A stretch of DNA of 64,000 nt from an uncultured Paracoccaceae bacterium. GTDB lineage: Bacteria; Pseudomonadota; Alphaproteobacteria; Rhodobacterales; Rhodobacteraceae. The notes below the pieces were generated by a model, which was not told the origin of the DNA, did not search any database, and saw only the letters and a list, made by a program, of their open reading frames with translations. A program made the translations under genes and the position numbers. Each line of letters starts with the position of its first letter. Within the stretch, counting starts at the first letter, position 1. Where the stretch lies: the NCBI GenBank assembly GCA_905182355.1, contig CAJJBH010000026.1:1-64000 (forward strand). The letters are read 5' to 3'. Shown here piece after piece: positions 16,910 to 26,830 of the stretch.

Positions 16910-17217
16910 GCGCCCCTGAACCTGTTTTTCTAGAACCGTGGCACGCGCAGCTTTTTGCGCTGACTGTCCATTTGAATGAAGCGGGTCGTTTCATTTGGTC
17001 TGATTGGGCGCATCGTTTTGGTGCAACTTTGAAGCGTCGCGGTGTCGATAAAGATTTGAACGGGGGGGACGATTATTTCGCTGCGTGGCTTGAGACGCTT
17101 GAGGCATATTTGGCCGAGACTGGTGCGGCTTTGCCTGAAGATGTTGCGCTGGTGCGCGATGCTTGGGAGCAGGCGTATCTACGCACACCCCACGGCGATC
17201 CTGTGTCGTTGGGGTAG
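16906..17217 (+). CDS. nitrile hydratase accessory (activator) protein
   Basis: A 103-residue homologue of the P14K/NhlE-type activator that delivers or incorporates the metal into the alpha subunit. It contains EPWHAQLFALTVHLNEAGRFIWSDWAHRFGATL and YFAAWLETLEAYL, as in beta-subunit N-termini, to which this family is related. The start overlaps the nthB stop (ATGA). No cobalt transporter gene is present next to it. Confidence 0.9.
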   Translation: MSAPEPVFLEPWHAQLFALTVHLNEAGRFIWSDWAHRFGATLKRRGVDKDLNGGDDYFAAWLETLEAYLAETGAALPEDVALVRDAWEQAYLRTPHGDPVSLG

Positions 17218-17221
17218 TTTA

Positions 17222-17271
17222 TTGAGGCTCTGCCTCAAACTCCGGAATATTTTTGGCCAAAAGAAATGGGG
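17222..17271 (+). repeat. dispersed hairpin repeat, copy A
   Basis: Hairpin TTGAGGC-TCT-GCCTCAA, then AACTCCGGAATATTTTTGG and CCAAAAGAAATGGGG. The tail matches copy B at 40352-40412 and, in inverse orientation, copies C and D. It directly follows the nitrile hydratase operon and may also act as its terminator. Confidence 0.65.
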
Positions 17272-17279
17272 ACTTAAAT

Positions 17280-17675
17280 CTATTGGTCGACGTCGTCCAT
17301 GTCTGCCTGACCTGAAAGGGTGCGCCGCACGTGGCTCCAACTAAGGCCAACGCCTAGGACCAGTGACAGGGCGATAAGGCCGAGCCACACGTTTAGACCC
17401 GCATTGTCGAGTTTAAGAACGCCAAAATCATATAGAACCCACAACAGGGTGCCGACAAATGCCAAGACAAGCATCATCCCGAATCCACCGATCGATCGTA
17501 ACGTGGCGCGTAGGTAGATGATGTAACCGATCGACAGCAATAATCCCGCCAATACCATCAGTGAAACTGACCCGTCGTTGGGCCCCATCACCCATTTCAC
17601 AAAGCTGTATTGCGTAGGGTTATAGGTGGCTGCAAGCAGCGCGAGTGCGGTAAGCCAACGTAAAATAAATCCCAT
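17280..17675 (-). CDS. four-helix membrane protein, DUF6524-like
   Basis: A 131-residue inner-membrane protein with four hydrophobic helices (about residues 3-20, 38-57, 64-84, 95-113) and a charged C-terminal tail (RRTLSGQADMDDVDQ). It resembles the DUF6524 group common in Rhodobacteraceae. No enzymatic motif is visible. It is divergent from purA and stands alone on its strand. Confidence 0.75.
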   Translation of the reverse strand: MGFILRWLTALALLAATYNPTQYSFVKWVMGPNDGSVSLMVLAGLLLSIGYIIYLRATLRSIGGFGMMLVLAFVGTLLWVLYDFGVLKLDNAGLNVWLGLIALSLVLGVGLSWSHVRRTLSGQADMDDVDQ

Positions 17676-17806
17676 AACTGTCGTCCTTCATCTCTTGTGC
17701 GACGAAATGAACATCATGGAATGGGCAGAAAGGCAAGAATCAGGTTTCGCCCGCGCACTCACGAGGCTATATGGTCACGGGTTTGCATGAAAAAAGGACC
17801 GAGATC

Positions 17807-19102
17807 ATGGCCAATGTAGTAGTTGTCGGCGCTCAATGGGGCGACGAAGGTAAAGGCAAAATCGTCGATTGGCTGTCTGAACGTGCGGACGTTATTGCCC
17901 GCTTTCAGGGTGGTCACAATGCTGGCCATACGCTTGTCATCGACGGTAAAGTTTACAAATTATCGCTGCTGCCCTCAGGGATCGTGCGCGGTGGGAAACT
18001 GTCTGTCATTGGCAACGGTGTTGTTTTGGACCCGTGGCATTTGAAAGAAGAGATCGCTTTGCTGAAAAGCCAAGGCGTTGAAATTAATCCCGAAAACCTG
18101 ATGATTGCTGAAAATACGCCGCTGATCCTGCCGGTGCACGGTGAATTGGACCGCGCCCGTGAAGAGGCTGCCAATCCGGGCACAAAGATCGGGACAACCG
18201 GCCGTGGTATTGGGCCAGCTTACGAAGATAAAGTGGGCCGTCGTGCCATTCGCGTGGCTGATTTGGCGGATCGCGAAACGCTGGAAACCCGCGTTGATCG
18301 CATGCTGGAGCATCACAACACGCTGCGCCGTGGCATGGGCATTGATCCCGTGGACCGCGCGGCCCTGTTGGCCAAGCTGGAAGAAATCGCTGATTCCGTT
18401 CTGCAATTTGCTGCCCCTGTTTGGAAGGTGCTGGCCGAAAAGCGCAAAGCGGGCAAACGTATTCTGTTTGAAGGGGCGCAAGGCGCGCTTTTGGATATCG
18501 ACTTTGGCACCTATCCGTTTGTGACGTCTTCAAACGTCATTGCGGGTCAAGCAGCGACTGGGACTGGCGTTGGACCGGGCGCGATTGATTTTGTTTTGGG
18601 GATCGTCAAAGCCTACACCACCCGTGTGGGTGAGGGACCGTTTCCATGTGAATTAGACGACGATGATGGTCAGCGTTTGGGTGAACGGGGCCATGAATTT
18701 GGTACTGTTACCGGGCGCAAGCGTCGCTGTGGTTGGTTTGATGCGGTTTTGGTGCGTCAAACTTGCGCAACATCTGGCGTGTCTGGGATTGCTTTCACCA
18801 AGCTGGACGTATTGGACGGTTTTGAAGAACTGAAAATCTGTGTGGCGTACGAATTGGACGGCAAACGGATCGATTACTTACCCACCGCTTCTAGCCAGCA
18901 GGCCCGTTGCACACCAATCTATGAAACGATGCCGGGGTGGTCACAATCGACTGAGGGTGCGCGGTCTTGGGCCGATCTACCAGCGGAAGCGATCAAATAT
19001 GTGCGTCGTGTGGAAGAGTTGATTGATTGCCCCGTTGCAATGCTTTCGACCTCGCCAGAGCGCGAGGACACCATCCTTGTAACTGACCCGTTTTCTGACT
19101 GA
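17807..19102 (+). CDS. purA: adenylosuccinate synthetase
   Basis: Converts IMP and aspartate to adenylosuccinate with GTP, the first step from IMP to AMP. The 431-residue product starts [23 protein letters not shown], with the GTP-binding GDEGKGK loop, then [30 protein letters not shown] and [14 protein letters not shown] 17807 has AGGA 9 nt upstream; the longer frame lacks homology. Its stop overlaps the DUF2842 gene by one base. Confidence 0.98.
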   Translation: MANVVVVGAQWGDEGKGKIVDWLSERADVIARFQGGHNAGHTLVIDGKVYKLSLLPSGIVRGGKLSVIGNGVVLDPWHLKEEIALLKSQGVEINPENLMIAENTPLILPVHGELDRAREEAANPGTKIGTTGRGIGPAYEDKVGRRAIRVADLADRETLETRVDRMLEHHNTLRRGMGIDPVDRAALLAKLEEIADSVLQFAAPVWKVLAEKRKAGKRILFEGAQGALLDIDFGTYPFVTSSNVIAGQAATGTGVGPGAIDFVLGIVKAYTTRVGEGPFPCELDDDDGQRLGERGHEFGTVTGRKRRCGWFDAVLVRQTCATSGVSGIAFTKLDVLDGFEELKICVAYELDGKRIDYLPTASSQQARCTPIYETMPGWSQSTEGARSWADLPAEAIKYVRRVEELIDCPVAMLSTSPEREDTILVTDPFSD

Positions 19103-19326
19103 TGGCCCTTAGCTATAAAGCCCGCCGTCGTTGGTCATTGGTCGTTTTGTTGGTCGGATTACCGATCTACATCATCGCCGCAGTATGGGTGATGTCGTTT
19201 TTCGAAACGCGCCCCCATATTGTGATCGAGGTACTAATATACCTTGGCTTGGGTGTGGTTTGGGCATTTCCGCTTAAGTCTCTTTTCAAAGGCGTGGGGC
19301 AGGCTGATCCTGATCAGAAAGACTGA
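19102..19326 (+). CDS. DUF2842 membrane protein
   Basis: A 74-residue protein with two transmembrane helices (WSLVVLLVGLPIYIIAAVWVM and IVIEVLIYLGLGVVWAFPL) ending in an acidic tail. This matches DUF2842, found after purA in many alphaproteobacteria. Translation is coupled to purA through TGATG. Function unknown. Its 3' end overlaps the convergent MFS gene by 41 nt. Confidence 0.85.
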   Translation: MALSYKARRRWSLVVLLVGLPIYIIAAVWVMSFFETRPHIVIEVLIYLGLGVVWAFPLKSLFKGVGQADPDQKD

Positions 19327-20566
19327 AACCGCGATTTAACGACTGCCATCCTAAAATGCCTAAAATCAAAGCCCCTGCACTTGCGGTGAAAATCGGCAGG
19401 TTCAGGGCTTGGCTGCGTCCGATGATTGGCTCTGCATAACGTACGATCAGGCCGGATAAAATCAATCCTATGGGCATCAATCCCCATGCCAGTAGGCGGT
19501 AAAGGCTGTTAACCCGTCCCAACATCGCGTCTGGGATTTTACGTTGGCGATAGGACACGGATACGGTGTTCCACGTCAGACCTGCAAATTCGAATATCGC
19601 GATTGTAAGGGCAAGGGTCAGCCAATTTGAGGCCATTGCCATAAGCAGGAAACTGGGCGCTGAAACCATTAGGCTGACTTGGGCTGTGCGTTTTGGACCA
19701 AAGCGTTTGATGATCGCTTCGGCCATAAATCCTGCAGTGATCCCACCAAGGGCCCCTGCGGCCAAAAGTAGGCCATAGGCTACGGCCCCAAGGTTTAAGT
19801 TTTCCTGGACGTGCAGGACCAAGGCGATGGCTGACATTTGGAATACAAGGTTCCAACCGCCTGTAATCAAAGCCAAAGATCGCAATAGGGGGGATGATTT
19901 GAGGAAGCGATAAGCTTCTGATAGCTCGGACCGCCAATTTGGCGCAGCCTCGCTTGGTCTGGGTTTGAAGCTGCCTTTTAGGGACATGACGCAGACCAAG
20001 GCTACGGCATAGGCAATGCTGTTTAAGGCAAAGGGCGCAGGTGCGAAGGCAGCGATTAAAAAGGCACCAAGCGCTGGGCCGACAAGGGAATTGCCGATCA
20101 GTTCGGCGCTCCATAACCGCCCATTTGCACGTTCAAGCGCGTCATGGGTCACAAGGCTGGGCAACATGGTTTGGGCAGCATTGTCACGAAACACTTCGGC
20201 CCCGCCGACCAAAAGCGCTGTGGCCATAAGGATGAAGAAAACTGTGGGTTGGACAAGCCCAGTCACGGAAGGCGTTGCAAGTGGTAGCGCCTGCCAGATC
20301 ACAACGGTGGCGATTGCAAAAGCCACGGCGCGTATCACATCCATCCACAAAATCAGTATGCGACGATCAATACGGTCCGTTACGATTCCTGCAGGGATCG
20401 CAAAGATAAACCACGGCAGGCGCAAGGCGACGGGCATCAAAGCCACAAGCAACGGATCACGTGTTAAAAGGGATGCCATCCATGCCCATGCCACCACTGC
20501 TATTCCGTCTGCCAGATTGGTCAGACCAGAGGCGGCAACAAAACGGGTGAACGAGGTGTTTGTCAC
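19286..20566 (-). CDS. MFS transporter (enterobactin-exporter/MdtH-like)
   Basis: About 426 residues with roughly twelve hydrophobic helices. The helix 2-3 loop ITDRIDRRILILWMDVIRA is the MFS signature. I chose the GTG at 20566 (MTNTSFTRFVAASGLTN), which has AGGA 8 nt upstream, over the TTG at 20593. The sequence resembles EntS-like drug/siderophore exporters (PF05977), though no siderophore genes are near. The 3' end overlaps DUF2842 tail to tail. Confidence 0.85.
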   Translation of the reverse strand: MTNTSFTRFVAASGLTNLADGIAVVAWAWMASLLTRDPLLVALMPVALRLPWFIFAIPAGIVTDRIDRRILILWMDVIRAVAFAIATVVIWQALPLATPSVTGLVQPTVFFILMATALLVGGAEVFRDNAAQTMLPSLVTHDALERANGRLWSAELIGNSLVGPALGAFLIAAFAPAPFALNSIAYAVALVCVMSLKGSFKPRPSEAAPNWRSELSEAYRFLKSSPLLRSLALITGGWNLVFQMSAIALVLHVQENLNLGAVAYGLLLAAGALGGITAGFMAEAIIKRFGPKRTAQVSLMVSAPSFLLMAMASNWLTLALTIAIFEFAGLTWNTVSVSYRQRKIPDAMLGRVNSLYRLLAWGLMPIGLILSGLIVRYAEPIIGRSQALNLPIFTASAGALILGILGWQSLNRGFSLSDQDQPAPRL

Positions 20567-20643
20567 CAACAATATCCTAAATATTTCCCGCAAGTTGGAG
20601 CGGCCTGGCGGTGCAAGGTCAAGGCGATTGTTGGGGCAGATAC

Positions 20644-20677
20644 AAAAAGGGCGGCGCTGTCCAGCACCGCCCTTTTG
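20644..20677 (-). terminator. strong intrinsic terminator of the acidic-protein gene
   Basis: Stem AAAAGGGCGG-C-GCTG paired with CAGC-A-CCGCCCTTTT around a 2-nt loop, 19 nt past the stop and ending in TTTTT on the minus strand. Its AT-flanked symmetry allows function on both strands. Confidence 0.9.
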
Positions 20678-20695
20678 AAATGTTGTGCTTCGGGA

Positions 20696-22762
20696 TTAGC
20701 CTGCAGCGCGTGCATCAGGGCGGTAACCGATGTCACCAGTAACGGTGAAACGACCTCCTTTGATCTTTTCGATTTTGCCTGCGCGTAGCAATTTTCCGAA
20801 AGACCTTAATCCATCTTCGCGGCTGAAGTTTTCTTTTTCAGCGGAACGGACTTTGCTCATCAATTGTGGCTGGGAAAATTGCTCAAGGCCCTCAACGAAG
20901 GACATGTAGGCAGCGGCGGCTTCCAGAAGATCGGGCAGTTCAGTTGCACCCATGTCTTCTGCAAATTCAAGAAAGTTGTCGGCCTCGTTGTTTACTGCAG
21001 CGTCTTGCAAAGTAACGCGGCGTGGGCGCACAGGACCACGTGTATCCACTTCGTCACGATCAACGCGTTGCTCTGCAACCAATTTCAGTGGGGCAGTGGG
21101 TTCGGTTGTTGTTGGGCGTTCCGAGCGACCTGCACCAGCTGCTGGACGGCGCGGTTTTACAGCTGTCGCCAGATCACTGCGGTAGGCCACTTCTTCTTCT
21201 TCAGCTGAGGGTTCGGCCAGTCTTGCATCTGCATTTTTGGCGGCAACGGCGGCCCGTAGATGTGAAAATGCGTCACGGCTTTGTTTGCCTTCTTCATAGT
21301 CCATTTGCTGGTCAGCCTCTGCAAGTAGACGCGACAGATCGTCATCGCCATCTTCGCCAATGGCGGGCAAGGCTTGCGGCGTTACCGCTTCGTATTCAAA
21401 CATGGCGTCTTCGAACAAGGTGTCATCGTCTAGATTATCAAGGCCAGATTCAACCTCGGCAAGATCGCGCGCCAACTCATCCTCGTCCTCGTCAGACAGG
21501 GAACTGTCTATGACACCACTGTCTTCGGAACGATCATCTTCATCATCGATTTCTTCCAGGTCACCTTGTGCTATTGCAGCTTCAAGGTCTGCATGTTTGA
21601 TCTTGATCACACGTGCGATGCGCGCGGGTGGGGTGCTTTCTTCGAAGTCGTCATTAAGGGGCGCATCATCTTCGGCAGAATCAGTTCCGTCTCCAAGGGT
21701 GTCATCAAAAAGGTTTTCTTCGTCCTCAATGTCATCAACCGCTTCTTCCACGGGTTCGCTAACATCATCGCCACCTTCAAGACGGGCCAGGATAGCAGAC
21801 ATTTCGTCATCATCCATGTCATCTTGTGCATCTGCAAAAGCATCGGCTTGGCTTGCGGCCTGAATGTCGGCAATCGCATCGGCTTGCACGTCAGTTTTTA
21901 CGTGTATTTCATCATATGTCTCGACGCTGAAATCTGTAATATCGAAATCATCGGTGGCATCTGCCGTCAGGTCTGGCTTGGCAGCGATTTTACCAACAAA
22001 GTTTTCGGCGTGCTGATCCTCGGAAAAGTCTTCATCGTCGCTGGCATGATCCGCGCTTGAGACCACGGCGCGAATACGCTGCAGCTTTGCAGCAATGCTG
22101 TCGTCCAATGGTGTTTCGGTAATTTCTGGTTCGGCAATTTCTAATTCTTGTTTGGCTGCTGCACTGGCGGCAAAGAAAGCTTCGGCGTCCGGCAATTCGG
22201 CTGCAAGGTCACGTGGTGTTGTTGATGCGGGAGCTTCGTTTAGGTCTTTCGCTTCGGCTGCTGCACGTTCTGCAGCTAGACGAGCTGTTTCTAGGCGTGC
22301 GTCTTCCAATCGGGCGGCTTCATCGTCAGCGGCTGCTTTTGCATCTGCTTTGGCCTGAACGCGGGCGATTTCTGCCTGTTCTTCGACTTGCGCCTGCTTC
22401 TCTATTTGTGCTTGCGCGGCACGAGCAGCTTCTGCTGCGATCAGTGCTTCGGCTTTTACGTTTGTCTCTGGCGCGGTAAGGGTTGGAGTGTCAGCCTGTT
22501 CGGCGTCATCTTTCGCGCTGAGGACAATATTGCAGTCTTGTTCACGTACTTCAACACGGCGCGAAATTTCTTTTTGGGCGATACGCGTCAACATTTCTAC
22601 ATCGGGTTGCGGGGGTTCCGCGCCAAAGCATCTGTCGTCTGATGCCAAGCCGCGGAAATATTCTGCGATTGCTTTCATCGTACCGAATGAATCGTCAAAC
22701 CCTTCCAAAGTACACGAAAACGTACCGTAGGAGACTGTTAAAACTTTATTGTTACTCATCAT
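20696..22762 (-). CDS. large acidic protein of unknown function (roseobacter-type)
   Basis: A 688-residue soluble protein with three parts. Residues 1-95 form a compact domain (KVLTVSYGTFSCTLEGFDD, AIAEYFRGLASDDRCFGAE). Residues about 100-190 are an Ala/Glu/Arg-rich probable coiled coil (AAEAARAAQAQIEKQAQVE). Residues 190-590 are a disordered, Asp/Glu-rich linker. The last 80 residues (SYMSFVEGLEQFSQPQLM region to RSFGKLLRAGKIEKIKGGRFTV) look like a winged helix. Relatives are sometimes annotated as CheA, but no His kinase, HPt or CheW domain is visible here. It is a single gene with its own terminator. Function unknown. Confidence 0.85.
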   Translation of the reverse strand: MMSNNKVLTVSYGTFSCTLEGFDDSFGTMKAIAEYFRGLASDDRCFGAEPPQPDVEMLTRIAQKEISRRVEVREQDCNIVLSAKDDAEQADTPTLTAPETNVKAEALIAAEAARAAQAQIEKQAQVEEQAEIARVQAKADAKAAADDEAARLEDARLETARLAAERAAAEAKDLNEAPASTTPRDLAAELPDAEAFFAASAAAKQELEIAEPEITETPLDDSIAAKLQRIRAVVSSADHASDDEDFSEDQHAENFVGKIAAKPDLTADATDDFDITDFSVETYDEIHVKTDVQADAIADIQAASQADAFADAQDDMDDDEMSAILARLEGGDDVSEPVEEAVDDIEDEENLFDDTLGDGTDSAEDDAPLNDDFEESTPPARIARVIKIKHADLEAAIAQGDLEEIDDEDDRSEDSGVIDSSLSDEDEDELARDLAEVESGLDNLDDDTLFEDAMFEYEAVTPQALPAIGEDGDDDLSRLLAEADQQMDYEEGKQSRDAFSHLRAAVAAKNADARLAEPSAEEEEVAYRSDLATAVKPRRPAAGAGRSERPTTTEPTAPLKLVAEQRVDRDEVDTRGPVRPRRVTLQDAAVNNEADNFLEFAEDMGATELPDLLEAAAAYMSFVEGLEQFSQPQLMSKVRSAEKENFSREDGLRSFGKLLRAGKIEKIKGGRFTVTGDIGYRPDARAAG

Positions 22763-22904
22763 AGGATGCTCGTCCTCTGCGGTTTTGCAGGTTCTTGTTT
22801 ACCCTGTTACTAAGGGCGAAAGCGGCCCGAATCTGTGCCAATGACGGTATTTTTTCAAGGCAAAATTGTGTTGGTTCTCTTAAAATGTGTTTAATAACCC
22901 CCAA

Positions 22905-23597
22905 ATGACTTCAATTGTACACAGTTTCAACCCAATCACCCTTATAGGTGGTGGAGAGGTCGGCCCTAAAGATTTGGACCTTGCCCTTCGTATTGCCCCC
23001 CGATGTGTGGCGGCAGATGGTGGCGCAAGTGTGGCGTTGGCGGCTGGTATTGACCTTGATGCGGTCATTGGCGATTTTGATTCACTGGACGCTGACGTCT
23101 TGGCGCAAATCCCTGTGCACCGACGCCATCATATCTCAGAACAAAACAGTACCGACTTTGACAAATGCCTGCGCAATATCACAGCGCCTGTTGTGGTGGC
23201 TGTTGGTTTTAGTGGAGGGCGGTTGGATCATCAGATGGCCGCCATGCACACATTGGTTGCCTGTGTGGATCGTCCTTGTATAATTTTGGGTGCGCAAGAA
23301 GTGGTGTTCCATTGCCCGCCCCAGATTACGTTGCCCACGCAGGCAGGTGATGTGGTATCGCTGTTCCCACTTTCGCATGTCGCAGGCACGTCGATGGGCC
23401 TTGAATGGCCTATTGATGGTTTGAAGTTCGCGCCTGATCGCTACGTTGGCACGTCTAATCGTGCTGTTGGTCGGCTGACATTAACCATGTCAGGAACAGG
23501 CATGCTGTGTATTGTTCCACGTCGTTTATTCGGGGCTGTTATACAGGCGCTGGGTTCACTTGAAGCGCACGAGATGTGGCCCGTTCCCGCAAAATAA
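22905..23597 (+). CDS. thiamine pyrophosphokinase
   Basis: About 230 residues. Transfers pyrophosphate from ATP to thiamine to form ThDP. Motifs are CVAADGGASVALAAG, DAVIGDFDSLD, QNSTDFDKCLRN and GFSGGRLDHQMAAM, the metal and substrate residues of the family. A GTG six codons earlier is an alternative start; neither has a convincing Shine-Dalgarno. No TPP riboswitch is visible upstream. Its 3' end overlaps the convergent EamA gene by 59 nt. It would salvage thiamine; no de novo thi genes are in the window. Confidence 0.93.
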   Translation: MTSIVHSFNPITLIGGGEVGPKDLDLALRIAPRCVAADGGASVALAAGIDLDAVIGDFDSLDADVLAQIPVHRRHHISEQNSTDFDKCLRNITAPVVVAVGFSGGRLDHQMAAMHTLVACVDRPCIILGAQEVVFHCPPQITLPTQAGDVVSLFPLSHVAGTSMGLEWPIDGLKFAPDRYVGTSNRAVGRLTLTMSGTGMLCIVPRRLFGAVIQALGSLEAHEMWPVPAK

Positions 23598-24456
23598 TGT
23601 ACACGCTTGCGCCAATTGTGATCGCAATGCCAACAGCAGCCAAACCGTTTGGTAGGTCCTGGAACACCAAAAAGCCGATGATCGTTGCAATTGGGATTTC
23701 CAGATATTGCATTGGGGCCAAGGTCGCAGAGGGGGCAAAGCGCAGCGACCATGTCATAAGCAGATGTGCCAAAGTGCCAAGGATGCCGATGGCCCATAAC
23801 AACCCCCATTCAAACCCGCTGGGCGCAATAAGCGTTAGGACGTTAATGTCCATGCCAGAGGTAACTAGCAGCAGCGGCAACATGATCCCCACGGCCATCA
23901 CACCGCTGACTGCTTGTAGGCCGATGGGATCGGTTTCTTTTGCAATCTGGCGGGTGATCAGCATGAAGAACGAGAAATTGACCGCAACGCCAAGGGGCAG
24001 CAACGCGGGCCATCCAACCTGTACAAAACTAGGTTGCACCACAAGCAATGTTCCGATGAAGCCCGCGATACAGGCGATCAATCGACGGCTGCCGACTTCT
24101 TCGCCCAGCACATACTTGCCCAACAAAAGCATAATAAAAGGCATGACAAAGGCGATGGCAACGGCGTCCGCGAGTGGTAGGTATTGTAAGGCTGTGAACA
24201 TCATGCCAATCCCAAAAATATGCAGGATGGTGCGGACGACTGTAAGTTTCATAACCCTTCCGTGCATCCGCCATGTTCGTTTGGTGGCCCAAACAAGGGG
24301 GATTAAAATGACGGCTTGGATTGCAAACCGGACCAAAAGCAACTGACCAAGTGGCACAGACTGTCCCAACACTTTTGCTAGCGCGTCCCCCATAGGGGCA
24401 ACGATGCAAAAGCCAAGCATAAGTATTATGCCAAGGAGAGGTTTGTCTTGGGTCAT
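23539..24456 (-). CDS. EamA/DMT family transporter, copy 1
   Basis: A 305-residue membrane protein with ten predicted helices in two five-helix EamA repeats. The second repeat ends MQYLEIPIATIIGFLVFQDLPNGLAAVGIAITIGASVYI. Members export amino acids, metabolites or drugs. The sequence runs parallel to the next gene upstream (QYLEI, GKYVLGEEVGSRRLIACI against GAWILKETVGARRIIACI), so the two are related paralogues. The substrate cannot be told. An 80-nt gap separates them. Confidence 0.9.
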   Translation of the reverse strand: MTQDKPLLGIILMLGFCIVAPMGDALAKVLGQSVPLGQLLLVRFAIQAVILIPLVWATKRTWRMHGRVMKLTVVRTILHIFGIGMMFTALQYLPLADAVAIAFVMPFIMLLLGKYVLGEEVGSRRLIACIAGFIGTLLVVQPSFVQVGWPALLPLGVAVNFSFFMLITRQIAKETDPIGLQAVSGVMAVGIMLPLLLVTSGMDINVLTLIAPSGFEWGLLWAIGILGTLAHLLMTWSLRFAPSATLAPMQYLEIPIATIIGFLVFQDLPNGLAAVGIAITIGASVYIILRERATSRALQVNPAPV

Positions 24457-24536
24457 GCACGAAAGGTACTGTTAGGAAATGACAACCGCAACTTTTTCAG
24501 GGTCTTGAGGCAGTGTTTTTTGCGTCGTATCTGGCT

Positions 24537-25457
24537 CTAGTTGGCGTCAGTTGTGGGTGTGGTGATGGCATTGGTTTTGCGTTCACGCGCGAGAACATAA
24601 AGCCCAGATGCTATGATGATCAACACGCCGAATAAGGTTGTAGGGGTTGGAAGGTCATCAAAGATCATAAACCCCAATATGGTTGCTGCCACGATTTCCA
24701 GATATTGTAGGGGGGCAAGCGTGCTTGCAGGGGCGTAGACCATTGCAAAACTGATAAGCAGATGTGCTATGGTCGCCATAACGCCAACCCCGAACATCAT
24801 TTGAACGGCAAAGATGCTGGGCCAAGCAGGATCAAGGCCCGCGATGTTTGACCCGTCGGCAAAGAGTAGGATCGGCACTGACAGGGCCACTGCGGCCAGC
24901 GCAGTGTAAGATTGCATCGCAATAGGGTGCATTTTCTGCGCCATTTGCCGTGTCAGGATCATGTAGACTGCAAAACACGCAGCAGTCCCTAGGGGAAGCA
25001 AGGCGACGGAACCAGTGTCGGCAAAGCTGGGTTGGATCACAAACAGCGCCCCGACAAATCCGACGATGCAGGCGATGATGCGTCGCGCTCCTACAGTTTC
25101 TTTCAAAATCCATGCGCCAAGCAACGTCAGGATAAACGGTTCTACAAAGAACACAGCGATGGCGTCCGCTATGGGCATGGCCCGCAGGGCGGTAAAGAAA
25201 AGGCCTGTCGCAACCATGATGAGGATGGCGCGGATCAAGTGAAGTCCGATTTCTGCGCGATTGGGCCGATGCAGAACTGACATAAAGGCAGCAATCGGCA
25301 GCAACAGGCTGGATTGCACAATAAACCGTCCAGCCGTTACCTGCGCTACTGGAATTTCATGCGGCACCAGTTTGGCGAAGACATCGATCCCCGGGGCAAG
25401 TGCGGCACCTGCCGCCATCAATAAGACGCCGGTCAGGGGGGACGTCGCCCGTTTCAT
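24537..25457 (-). CDS. EamA/DMT family transporter, copy 2
   Basis: 306 residues, ten helices, two EamA repeats. The ATG at 25457 shares its A with the TGA of the serine dehydratase gene, so translation is coupled. Coupling to a serine-degrading enzyme suggests, but does not prove, a role in amino acid export. It is paralogous to copy 1 downstream. Confidence 0.9.
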   Translation of the reverse strand: MKRATSPLTGVLLMAAGAALAPGIDVFAKLVPHEIPVAQVTAGRFIVQSSLLLPIAAFMSVLHRPNRAEIGLHLIRAILIMVATGLFFTALRAMPIADAIAVFFVEPFILTLLGAWILKETVGARRIIACIVGFVGALFVIQPSFADTGSVALLPLGTAACFAVYMILTRQMAQKMHPIAMQSYTALAAVALSVPILLFADGSNIAGLDPAWPSIFAVQMMFGVGVMATIAHLLISFAMVYAPASTLAPLQYLEIVAATILGFMIFDDLPTPTTLFGVLIIIASGLYVLARERKTNAITTPTTDAN

Positions 25458-26830
25458 CAACAGTTGGGCACGTTTACAGCCAGCCCGCCAAGAGAGGTTT
25501 CTTTGTATTTTGCCGACATGTCCTCGCCCGTTTGGCGCATGGTTTCGATACAGGCATCAAGGGGGACAAGATGTGTGCCGTCGCCGCGCAGGGCAAGGGA
25601 TGCTGCAGACACGGCTTTGATCGCGCCAAGGCCATTACGTTCAATACATGGCACTTGCACCAACCCCCTGACGGGGTCACAGGTCATGCCAAGGTGGTGT
25701 TCCAACGCGATTTCGGCGGCGTTTTCTACTTGTTCAGGGCTACCACCCATAACAGCACACAAGGCGGCGGCGGACATGGCGGCGGCGGACCCAACTTCGG
25801 CCTGACAGCCCGCTTCGGCCCCAGAGATAGAGGCGTTGTATTTCACAAGCCCCCCGATAGCGGCTGCAGTCAGCAAGAAGTCCTCGATATGGGATTCAGA
25901 TGCGCCCGGAACGTGATCAAGGTAGTAGCGCAACGTTGCGGGCAGAACGCCCGCGGCCCCGTTTGTGGGGGCGGTGACAACTTGCCCACCCGCGGCGTTT
26001 TCTTCGTTCACGGCCATAGCGTAGACGCTCATCCAGTCGTTGATGGTGTGGGGTGCGGATTGGTTTAGGCCCCGTTCTGCCAGCAATGCGTCATGGATGC
26101 CTTTGGCGCGACGTTTCACGTTCAGACCACCGGGTAAGATGCCGTCGATGACAAGCCCGCGGTTGATGCAGTCATTCATCACCTGCCACAAGCGGGCGGA
26201 GCCTTTTTTAAGGTTTTCGGAGCCGCCGCGGGATTCTTCGTTGCTGCGTTTCATGGCAGCGATGGTTTTGCCTGACGCTTTGCACATCTCCAACATTTCA
26301 GCCGCTGATTTGAACGGGTAGGGGACGGGATCGCCTTCATCCGTGGCTTTTCCTGCGGCCAATTCTTCTTCAGTCATCACAAACCCGCCGCCGATAGAAT
26401 AAAACACTTGGCTTAGGATGGTGTCGCCTTGGGCGTCGGTTGCCATCAGAATCATTCCGTTGGCGTGGCCCGTCAACTGGGTATCGTAGTCAAAAATCAG
26501 GTCGGTTTTGGGGTCGAACCGCAAAGGGGGAAGGTCGTCAGGTGTAAGGGTGTGCGTGTCGTTCATGGCGGCCATCACGGCCTCGGCTTTTTCGTTGTCG
26601 TAAGATTCAGGCACAAAGCCCGCCAACCCAAGGATCGTGGCGCGGTCCGTCGCGTGGCCTATGCCTGTAAATGCAAGTGAGCCGTGTAGGGATGCTTTGA
26701 CCCCAGCGAATTCAAATGGGGAAGCCCGCATCATATCAAGGAACCGCGCGGCGGCGACCATTGGGCCCATTGTATGGGACGAGGAGGGGCCGATGCCAAC
26801 TTTGAACATCTCAAAAACGGATAGAAACAT
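25457..26830 (-). CDS. sdaA: L-serine ammonia-lyase (iron-sulfur, single chain)
   Basis: A 457-residue [4Fe-4S] enzyme that deaminates L-serine to pyruvate. The N-terminal beta domain starts [24 protein letters not shown]. The alpha domain has [21 protein letters not shown] and [18 protein letters not shown], which supply cluster cysteines. The gene abuts the GST gene (TAA then ATG) and overlaps the EamA gene, giving a GST-sdaA-EamA-EamA operon. Length matches single-chain SdaA (about 455). Confidence 0.97.
   Translation of the reverse strand: MFLSVFEMFKVGIGPSSSHTMGPMVAAARFLDMMRASPFEFAGVKASLHGSLAFTGIGHATDRATILGLAGFVPESYDNEKAEAVMAAMNDTHTLTPDDLPPLRFDPKTDLIFDYDTQLTGHANGMILMATDAQGDTILSQVFYSIGGGFVMTEEELAAGKATDEGDPVPYPFKSAAEMLEMCKASGKTIAAMKRSNEESRGGSENLKKGSARLWQVMNDCINRGLVIDGILPGGLNVKRRAKGIHDALLAERGLNQSAPHTINDWMSVYAMAVNEENAAGGQVVTAPTNGAAGVLPATLRYYLDHVPGASESHIEDFLLTAAAIGGLVKYNASISGAEAGCQAEVGSAAAMSAAALCAVMGGSPEQVENAAEIALEHHLGMTCDPVRGLVQVPCIERNGLGAIKAVSAASLALRGDGTHLVPLDACIETMRQTGEDMSAKYKETSLGGLAVNVPNC

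Noticed and set aside
22780-22904. TPP riboswitch before the thiamine pyrophosphokinase gene
   Set aside because: The conserved CTGAGA and thi-box elements are not seen in the 142-nt spacer.
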